NCBI GenBank assembly: GCA_905214345.1
Contig: CAJMLV010000040.1
Location: 1 to 26,160 of the forward strand
Direction: 5' to 3'
Length of the DNA: 26,160 nt
Source: an uncultured bacterium
GTDB lineage: Bacteria > Bacillota > Clostridia > Oscillospirales > Ruminococcaceae
Translations under genes and position numbers: made by a program
Part shown: in pieces, positions 20,581-26,160 of the stretch
Numbering within the stretch: position 1 is the first letter of the stretch
How the letters are laid out: every line of letters starts with the position of its first letter
The notes under the pieces: model-generated
What the model saw: the letters and a program-made list of their open reading frames with translations, nothing else
Databases searched by the model: none
Told to the model about the DNA's origin: nothing

Positions 20581-23500
20581 TCAGCCTTTGGCGCCAGGCA
20601 GCAGGGCCACGCCGTCCCGCAGAATGACCAGGGGGTCCTCCCCTTTCAGCACATGCAGGCTGATATACGGTCGGCCCACGCCGCTGTACAGCACCCGGTG
20701 AGGCATGGCATCCATCAGCGGGCCCATCTGGGCGGGTCCCACCACATCGGAGTACAGGATCAGGTCATCCCCGCGCTGCACGATCTCCACAATGCCCGCC
20801 CGGGCGGCGGTGACACGGATCAGCGACACATCCACCAGGCTCTGCACCGACTTGGGCGGGTCGCCATAGCGGTCGATGAGCTCATCCAGCACATCCTCGG
20901 CGTCCTCGGCGCTTTCGATGGCGGCGATCCGCTTGTAGGCTTCGATCCGGCCGGCAGCATCGGGAATATACTTTTCGGGCAGGTAGGCGTCGGCGGTCAC
21001 ATCCACCAGGCAGTCGCTCTTGTCCGGTTCCGGGGGCATGCCCTTGGCGGCGGCAATGGCCTGGTTGAGCATCTTGACATACAGTTCATAGCCCACCGCT
21101 TCCATGTGGCCGTGCTGGCTGTGTCCCAGCAGGCTGCCCGCACCCCGGATCTGCAGGTCCCGCATGGCGATGCGGAAACCGGAACCGAAGGCGGTGAACT
21201 CCCGGATAGCGGAAAGGCGCTTGGAAGCGATCTCGGTGAGGACAGCGTCCCGGCGGAAGGTAAAGTAAGCGTATGCCTTGCGGGAAGAGCGCCCCACCCG
21301 GCCGCGGATCTGGTACAGCTGGGAAAGCCCCATGTGGTCGGCGTTCTCGATGACCAGGGTGTTGCAGTTGCGCACATCCACGCCGGTCTCGATGAGGGTG
21401 GTACAGACCAGCACATCGATCTCGTTGTCCAGCAGCTGACGCCACACCACCGAAATCTGTTCCTCGGTCATCTTGCCGTGGGCAATACCCACCCGGGCAC
21501 CGGGGGCCATCTTGCCCACCCGGGCAGCGCATTGTTCGATGTCGTCCACCCGGTTGTGCAGGTAGTACACCTGCCCGCCCCGGGCCAGCTCCTTGCGGAT
21601 GGCCTCGGCAATGATGCCCTCGTCGTATTCCAGCACATAGGTTTCCACCGGCTGACGCTCGATGGGCGGCTGCTCGATGGTGGACATATCCCGGATACCG
21701 GACAACGCCATATTCAAAGTGCGGGGAATGGGCGTGGCGGACAGGGTGAGCACATCCACCCCCACAAAGTTTTCTTTCAGCTTTTCCTTGTGCTTGACGC
21801 CGAAGCGCTGTTCCTCGTCGATGATGAGCAGGCCCAGGTCCTTGAACTTGACGTCATCGGAAAGCAGGCGGTGTGTGCCCACCACGATGTCCACGGTGCC
21901 GTCCTTCAGACCGCGCAGGGTTTCTTTCTGTTCCCGGGCGCTGCGGTAACGGGAGAGCAGCCCGATGCGGATGGGAAACGCCTCCATACGAGCCATAGCA
22001 GTGTTGAAATGCTGCCAGGCCAGGATGGTGGTGGGGGCCAGGATGGCGCACTGTTTGCCGCCCATCACGCACTTGAAGGCGGCACGCAGGGCCACTTCGG
22101 TTTTGCCAACGCCCACATCGCCACAGAGCAGACGGTCCATGGGCCAGGTCTGTTCCATATCATGCTTGATCTCGGCAGCGCTGGTCAGCTGGTCGGGGGT
22201 CTCGTCATAGGCAAAGCGCTGTTCGAAATCCCCCTGCCAGGTATCATCCGGCGGGAAAGCATAGCCGTGGGCCTGCTTGCGGCGGGCATACAATTCGATG
22301 AGTTCCTTGGCCATCAGTTCGGTGGCAGCACGGACTTTCTTGCGGGTCTTGGTCCACTCGGCACCGCCCAGACGGCTGAGCTTGACGTTTTCGGCGTCGC
22401 CGGGGGCGGTGTAGCGGGAGAGCAGGTCCAGCTGGGTGACCGGCACATACAGCGCGTCGCCCTTGGCGTATTCGATCCGCAGGTAGTCCTTGATGACCCC
22501 CTGCACCTCCATGCGGCGGATGCCCACATACCGGCCGATACCGTGGTTCTGGTGTACCACCAGATCCCCCGGCGTGATGTCGGTGAGGCTGTCCAGCGCA
22601 TCCTTGTTGCGCTTGGGTTTGCGCTTGGCGCTGCTGCTCTGACCGAAAGCGCGGGCGGTGAGCAGGGCGAACCTGGCAAAGGGCAGTTCGCACCCGGCGG
22701 AAAGCTGGCCGGGCAGCACCTGGACCAGACCGGGAGCGGGCGGAACGTCGGCATCCGTAGAAACCGTGCAGCCTTTGCTCCGCAGGTCCTGTGCCAGACC
22801 GGCGGCGGCACGGGCGGTGCCCGCCAGTACCGTGACCGCAAAGCCCCGGTCCCGCAAGGGGGTCAGTTCCTCCCACAGGGAGGCCACCTCGCCGTTCCAG
22901 GCGGGCAGGTTATGGGCGGGGGTATTGATCATCTCTTTCAGGGGCTGGTCCGGGATGCTGCGGGCAAAGTTTTCTGCCAGCAGGGTACGGCATTGGCCGG
23001 TGCGGGTCCAGAGCCAGCCCGGGTCGGCGTAAAGGTGGTCCAGCCCGGCACAGAGGACACCGTCCTCAAACAGGGCGGAGAGTTCCTCTCCCCGGCGGTA
23101 GTTGGCGGCGCGCTCGGCTTCCCGCACAGAGGCGGGTTCCTCCACGCAGAGCAGCGGGTCCTCCAGATAGTCCAGCAAGGTGGCGGGCTGGGGGTAGCGC
23201 ACGTTCAGGTATTTATCCATAGATACCGGTAGAATGCCCGCATCCAGCTGGGCCAGGTCGGGGGCCATCACCTGTTCCATGGCGGTGCGCTTTTTGCCCC
23301 GCTGGCGCTTCCAGTAAGCGCGCAGGGCTTCCGCCGCCTGGGCGGGGGCACCGAAAAGCACTTCCCGGGCGGGGCTTAGGTAGATTTTTTCCACACTCTC
23401 ATCCCGGCGCTGGGTGGCCAGGTCGAAGGTGTGCATGGTGTCGATCTCATCCCCCCAGAACTCCACACGCACGGGAGATTTCATCTCCGGCGCATACAGG

Positions 23501-24030
23501 TCCAGGATGTCGCCGCGGATGGAGAACTGACCCGGACCTTCCACCCGGTCCCGGCGCACATACCCGGCGTCCAGCAGCATGGTGTTGAGTTCTTCCCGGG
23601 GGATGGTATCCCCGGGGTGCAGGGTTCGGGTGTTGCGGCAGAAGTCCTCTTTGGGGGTAGTGAACTGGGTCAGTCCCTCAATGGGTACGCAGACCGCCCG
23701 CAGGCGTCCGCCCACAAGGTCGCCCAGCACAGCCAGGCGGCGGTACTCGTATTCACGGGCGGTGCCCTCAATGGGGCGCAGCACATAATCCCGGGCCGGG
23801 AAGACGGCAGCAGGCAGCCCCAGGGTGTTCAGATCGGCGGCAAAGCGGGTGGCTTCGGCCTCGCCGGGAGTGACGATGCACAGCGGCCGGTCCAGTTCCC
23901 GGGCCAGGGCGGTATACACCTGGGCCCGCCCGGCGCCGGGCAGCCCGAACAGCGCACTGGCCCCTTTGCCGGACAGTGCGCCGATCAGTTTCTTGTGTTC
24001 CGGAGTCTGGAGAAAAAGTTCGTAAAACAT
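20581..24030 (-). CDS. mfd: Transcription-repair coupling factor Mfd
   Basis: Mfd (1149 residues, close to the usual 1150-1180) is a DNA translocase that frees RNA polymerase stalled at lesions and recruits UvrA. The N-terminal part (about 1-460) is UvrB-like, with PVRVEFWGDEIDTMHTFDLATQR. The RNA polymerase-binding domain (around 490-560) shows GDLVVHQNHGIGRYVGI. The translocase has Walker A GDVGVGKTEV (about 636), DEEQ (about 738), SATPIPRTLNMAL and motif VI QIRGRVGRS (about 906). The C-terminal TRCF domain ends the protein. No good ribosome binding site precedes the ATG at 24030; the sequence just before it is a small palindrome. It lies downstream of pth behind a probable weak terminator. 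The order pth-mfd is conserved in Firmicutes. Confidence 0.96.
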   Translation of the reverse strand: MFYELFLQTPEHKKLIGALSGKGASALFGLPGAGRAQVYTALARELDRPLCIVTPGEAEATRFAADLNTLGLPAAVFPARDYVLRPIEGTAREYEYRRLAVLGDLVGGRLRAVCVPIEGLTQFTTPKEDFCRNTRTLHPGDTIPREELNTMLLDAGYVRRDRVEGPGQFSIRGDILDLYAPEMKSPVRVEFWGDEIDTMHTFDLATQRRDESVEKIYLSPAREVLFGAPAQAAEALRAYWKRQRGKKRTAMEQVMAPDLAQLDAGILPVSMDKYLNVRYPQPATLLDYLEDPLLCVEEPASVREAERAANYRRGEELSALFEDGVLCAGLDHLYADPGWLWTRTGQCRTLLAENFARSIPDQPLKEMINTPAHNLPAWNGEVASLWEELTPLRDRGFAVTVLAGTARAAAGLAQDLRSKGCTVSTDADVPPAPGLVQVLPGQLSAGCELPFARFALLTARAFGQSSSAKRKPKRNKDALDSLTDITPGDLVVHQNHGIGRYVGIRRMEVQGVIKDYLRIEYAKGDALYVPVTQLDLLSRYTAPGDAENVKLSRLGGAEWTKTRKKVRAATELMAKELIELYARRKQAHGYAFPPDDTWQGDFEQRFAYDETPDQLTSAAEIKHDMEQTWPMDRLLCGDVGVGKTEVALRAAFKCVMGGKQCAILAPTTILAWQHFNTAMARMEAFPIRIGLLSRYRSAREQKETLRGLKDGTVDIVVGTHRLLSDDVKFKDLGLLIIDEEQRFGVKHKEKLKENFVGVDVLTLSATPIPRTLNMALSGIRDMSTIEQPPIERQPVETYVLEYDEGIIAEAIRKELARGGQVYYLHNRVDDIEQCAARVGKMAPGARVGIAHGKMTEEQISVVWRQLLDNEIDVLVCTTLIETGVDVRNCNTLVIENADHMGLSQLYQIRGRVGRSSRKAYAYFTFRRDAVLTEIASKRLSAIREFTAFGSGFRIAMRDLQIRGAGSLLGHSQHGHMEAVGYELYVKMLNQAIAAAKGMPPEPDKSDCLVDVTADAYLPEKYIPDAAGRIEAYKRIAAIESAEDAEDVLDELIDRYGDPPKSVQSLVDVSLIRVTAARAGIVEIVQRGDDLILYSDVVGPAQMGPLMDAMPHRVLYSGVGRPYISLHVLKGEDPLVILRDGVALLPGAKG

Positions 24031-24096
24031 AGACGGGACCCGTTTTCAGTGTGTTTCTGCCGCCCCGGACAGGGTGCGGGCGGCGGGCTTATACCC

Positions 24097-24126
24097 AAAA
24101 ATCCCGGCCACCACGGTGGCCAGGAT
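24097..24126 (-). terminator. Probable weak terminator between pth and mfd
   Basis: The stem GGCCAC/GTGGCC (24106-24111 and 24116-24121) with outer pairs broken by a mismatch is followed on the minus strand by five T residues (24097-24101). No promoter for mfd was seen between it and the start, so read-through is expected. Confidence 0.5.
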
Positions 24127-24158
24127 CGGGAAAACTTGTGCTGTGCCCTGCCCCGCTG

Positions 24159-24752
24159 TCAGCGGTTGCAGCGGTTCTGGGCTTCCCCCAGTTTGCCGTC
24201 CATGATCAGGCGGCAGGCAGTCTCAACGTCGGGGTAACGGTCGGTCATGGCCTTGGCGGCATCGGGCGGGAACTTGCCCAGCACCCAGGCAGCCAGGTCA
24301 TAGTCGGGATGGGGTTTGGCCCCCACGCCGATGCGTACCCGGGGGAAGTCCTCGCCCCCCAGGCTCTGGATGATGCTCTTGAGCCCGTTGTGTCCCCCGG
24401 CGGAACCGCTGGCGCGGATGCGCAGATGACCGGGTTCCTGGGTGATGTCGTCGCACAGAACGATGACATGGTCATGGGGAATCTTGTAGAACTGGGCGGC
24501 GGGAGCAATGCTCTGGCCCGAAAGGTTCATATAGGTCAGGGGCTTGAGCAGCACCACTTTGTGGGTGCCCACAGTGGTCACGCCGTACATTCCCTGCCAT
24601 TTGGCCTTGGCGATGTCGCATTTCCACTGGTCGGCCAGATAATCCAGCGCGGCGAAACCGGCGTTGTGACGGGTACCTTCGTATTTGGGTTCCGGGTTGC
24701 CCAGACCGGCGATGAGCCAATCCGCCCCCGAAGTGTTGCTGAAAAATGACAT
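24159..24752 (-). CDS. pth: Peptidyl-tRNA hydrolase
   Basis: Pth (197 residues) releases peptides from peptidyl-tRNA dropped from ribosomes and is essential in most bacteria. Catalytic and binding residues are present: Asn19 in AGLGNPE, His29 in GTRHNAGF, Asn76 in TYMNLSG, Asp101 or Asp102 in VLCDDITQE and Asn122 in GGHNGLKS. The site GAGGA lies 12 bases upstream of the start, a long spacing, but no better in-frame start exists. It follows the YccF gene by 43 bases on the same strand and precedes mfd. Confidence 0.96.
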   Translation of the reverse strand: MSFFSNTSGADWLIAGLGNPEPKYEGTRHNAGFAALDYLADQWKCDIAKAKWQGMYGVTTVGTHKVVLLKPLTYMNLSGQSIAPAAQFYKIPHDHVIVLCDDITQEPGHLRIRASGSAGGHNGLKSIIQSLGGEDFPRVRIGVGAKPHPDYDLAAWVLGKFPPDAAKAMTDRYPDVETACRLIMDGKLGEAQNRCNR

Positions 24753-24795
24753 AAAAATGCCGCAGTCCTCTTTTCCTTTATTAGTAATGGGGATC

Positions 24796-25164
24796 TCAGT
24801 TCTGATACACCACCTGGCTGCCGAAAGGCATCAGGGCCAGCTTGGCGATCTTGAAGAATTGCAGCCCGAAGGGAATGCCGATGATGGTGATGCACAGCAG
24901 GCACCCCAGCACCGCATTGCCGATGGCCATGGGCAGGCCGGAGATCAACAGCCAGAGGATGTTGAGCAGCAGCGTGGGAGCCCCGCCGCCGTAGACGATG
25001 GTCCTGCCGAAGGGGCACAGGGTCAGGGATGCAAACTTGAAGCACTGCAGCCCCACCGGAATGCCCACAATGGTGATGCACCAGAAAATGCCGGCCAGCA
25101 CCCAGCACAAGGCGCTGACCAGCCCACCCAGCAGGCACCACAGGATATTGCCGATCAGGTTCAT
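24796..25164 (-). CDS. YccF family membrane protein
   Basis: This 122-residue integral membrane protein is built of two similar halves. The first carries NILWCLLGG and CITIVGIPVGLQCFKFASLTL, the second NILWLLISG and CITIIGIPFGLQFFKIAKLAL, each ending in a PFG turn. This internal duplication is the mark of the YccF (DUF307) family. Function is unknown; it is presumably in the cytoplasmic membrane. AAAGGG precedes the start. It lies between the GlmU-like gene (45-base gap) and pth, where Bacillus has prs and ctc. Confidence 0.9.
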   Translation of the reverse strand: MNLIGNILWCLLGGLVSALCWVLAGIFWCITIVGIPVGLQCFKFASLTLCPFGRTIVYGGGAPTLLLNILWLLISGLPMAIGNAVLGCLLCITIIGIPFGLQFFKIAKLALMPFGSQVVYQN

Positions 25165-25209
25165 AAACTACCCTTTCTTATGTCCGGCCGGAGCCGCGGG
25201 CACAAGCGT

Positions 25210-25944
25210 TTATTTGCCGTGCTTTTCGGCTTCCAGCTTCTGTTTCTTTTCAATGTATTTCTGCAGCTTCTTTTCGCCCCAGGACGGCACGTTCATCTGG
25301 CGGGCACGCTCAATGCCCAGCGCACCGTCGGGTACGTCCTTGCCGATGGTGGAACCGGCTGCCGTGAAAGCATGGTTGCCCACCGTGACCGGCGCCACCA
25401 GGTTGGTGTTGCAGCCGATGAAAGCATAGTCGCCGATGGTGGTGTGGAACTTGCCTTCGCCGTCGTAGTTGCAGGTGACGGTGCCGCAGCCGAAGTTGCA
25501 GTACTTGCCCACGGTGGCGTCACCAATATAAGTCAGGTGGCTGACGGTGTTGCCCTCGGCAAAGTCGGCGTTCTTGGTCTCCACATAAGCACCCAGGTGT
25601 ACGCCTTCCCCGGTCTTGGTACCGGTGCGCACATGGGTGAAGGGACCGATCTTGTTGTCGGGCCCCAGCACGCTGTCATAGCACTGGCTGGCGTTCACGG
25701 TGGAGTTCTCCCCTACCGTGGTGTTTTCCAGCAGGGTATTGGGACCGATGACACAGCCCGCCCCGATGACGGTATTGCCGCGCAGGATGCAGCCCGGCAG
25801 GATGGTAACCCCCGGCGCAATGATCACGTCCGGGTCGATGTAGACATTATCGCTGATGAATTCTACGCCGTTTTCCAGGTGTTTCTGGAAGGTTTCGGCA
25901 AACCGCTGCTTGGCGGCCAGGTAGTTTTCTCTCGCAGAAGCCAT
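25210..25944 (-). CDS. Stand-alone GlmU-type acetyltransferase domain (left-handed beta-helix)
   Basis: This 244-residue protein matches only the C-terminal half of GlmU (the full enzyme is about 450-460 residues). It begins in what is GlmU's interdomain helix (AAKQRFAETFQKHLENGVEF), then a left-handed beta-helix of hexapeptide repeats. It contains HVRTGTKTGEGVHLGAYVETKNA, VSHLTYIGDA (His136, equivalent to the catalytic His) and GTVTCNYDG. It should acetylate glucosamine 1-phosphate, a step to UDP-GlcNAc for peptidoglycan. The uridyltransferase half is absent from the window. The start at 25944 has AAGGAGG 9 bases upstream and so is a designed start, not a break. Position before pth-mfd matches glmU in Bacillus. 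Confidence 0.85.
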   Translation of the reverse strand: MASARENYLAAKQRFAETFQKHLENGVEFISDNVYIDPDVIIAPGVTILPGCILRGNTVIGAGCVIGPNTLLENTTVGENSTVNASQCYDSVLGPDNKIGPFTHVRTGTKTGEGVHLGAYVETKNADFAEGNTVSHLTYIGDATVGKYCNFGCGTVTCNYDGEGKFHTTIGDYAFIGCNTNLVAPVTVGNHAFTAAGSTIGKDVPDGALGIERARQMNVPSWGEKKLQKYIEKKQKLEAEKHGK

Positions 25945-26040
25945 GGTAAAGGCCCTCCTTATCATGTTGGCCATACAGGCACTGTCAGGCACCGACGCAG
26001 GCGCGGCGGCACCGCGGCAGCAGAATGCTCCGCGGCTTCC

Positions 26041-26099
26041 ATTATATCAGAGGCCACGGAAAATGGAAAGTGAGACCGCATTGCACCATTGCGGTGCAA
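26041..26099 (-). promoter_or_regulatory. Promoter region of the GlmU-like gene with interleaved inverted repeats
   Basis: A perfect minus-strand TATAAT (26041-26046) has no convincing -35 box. Upstream lie two interleaved repeats, ACCGCA-N9-TGCGGT (26075-26095) and TTGCACC-N5-GGTGCAA (26081-26099), at roughly -40 to -65 from the predicted start, a position suited to an activator. The rest of 26100-26160 is AT-rich with a palindromic ATTATAAT and no gene I can identify. Confidence 0.45.
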
Positions 26100-26160
26100 A
26101 ACGATGCTGCGGGAAACTTTTTCGAACTTCCCGCCCATTATAATTTACCTCATTTTTGGG

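Noticed and set aside
20653..23232. Very long open frame (859 codons) antisense to mfd
   Set aside because: It is the complement of an unmistakable mfd gene; the frame is open because of GC-biased third positions, and the translation is low in family-like motifs.

Overview
The window looks like chromosome of a GC-rich Gram-positive anaerobe of the Clostridia, most likely Oscillospiraceae (Faecalibacterium, Subdoligranulum or Gemmiger type). This rests on the GC-rich coding sequence, AAGGAGG-type ribosome binding sites, TTGACA/TATAAT promoters, Gram-positive lipoproteins, and the clostridial/bacillar order glmU-like, pth, mfd, PrsA-like. Genus assignment is inference; no rRNA or tRNA gene was seen. 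No insertion sequence, prophage, CRISPR array or integrase was found, so this is ordinary core genome with some unusual regulation.

Left part (1-2420): a methionine ABC transporter, with metQ and the 5' part of metN on the minus strand, diverges from an Rrf2-type regulator. The 330-base metQ leader holds a near-consensus promoter, a 32-codon leader peptide carrying Met-Met-Met-Cys-Met-Cys, competing RNA hairpins, a 12-bp intrinsic terminator and a second 17-codon ORF. This reads as ribosome-mediated attenuation by methionine/cysteine supply and is the most interesting item in the window.

2441-8785: a membrane-anchored SGNH hydrolase with a Pro/Thr tail and a PepV-type M20 dipeptidase (minus strand); an ACT-domain protein plus UPF0210/DUF711 pair and a DUF378 membrane protein (plus strand); and a RodA-type SEDS glycosyltransferase (minus strand).

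8983-12819 (plus strand): tsaE-tsaB (t6A tRNA modification), rpiB and upp form an apparent operon ending in tandem terminators. Then come an ABC/SMC-type ATPase and an overlapping pentapeptide-repeat gene.

12875-16418: yggS (PLP homeostasis) and a YwlG/TIGR01440 protein on the minus strand. An AT-rich region with divergent promoters separates them from an Lrp/AsnC regulator, a zinc-ribbon membrane protein and a family 2 glycosyltransferase on the plus strand.

16495-25944 (all minus strand): in transcription order, a stand-alone GlmU-type acetyltransferase domain, a YccF protein, pth, mfd, a PrsA/SurA-like lipoprotein, a surface protein with an isolated 5'-nucleotidase C-terminal domain, and a YitT transporter-like protein. 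Most transcription units are closed by recognisable intrinsic terminators, several of them bidirectional between convergent genes.
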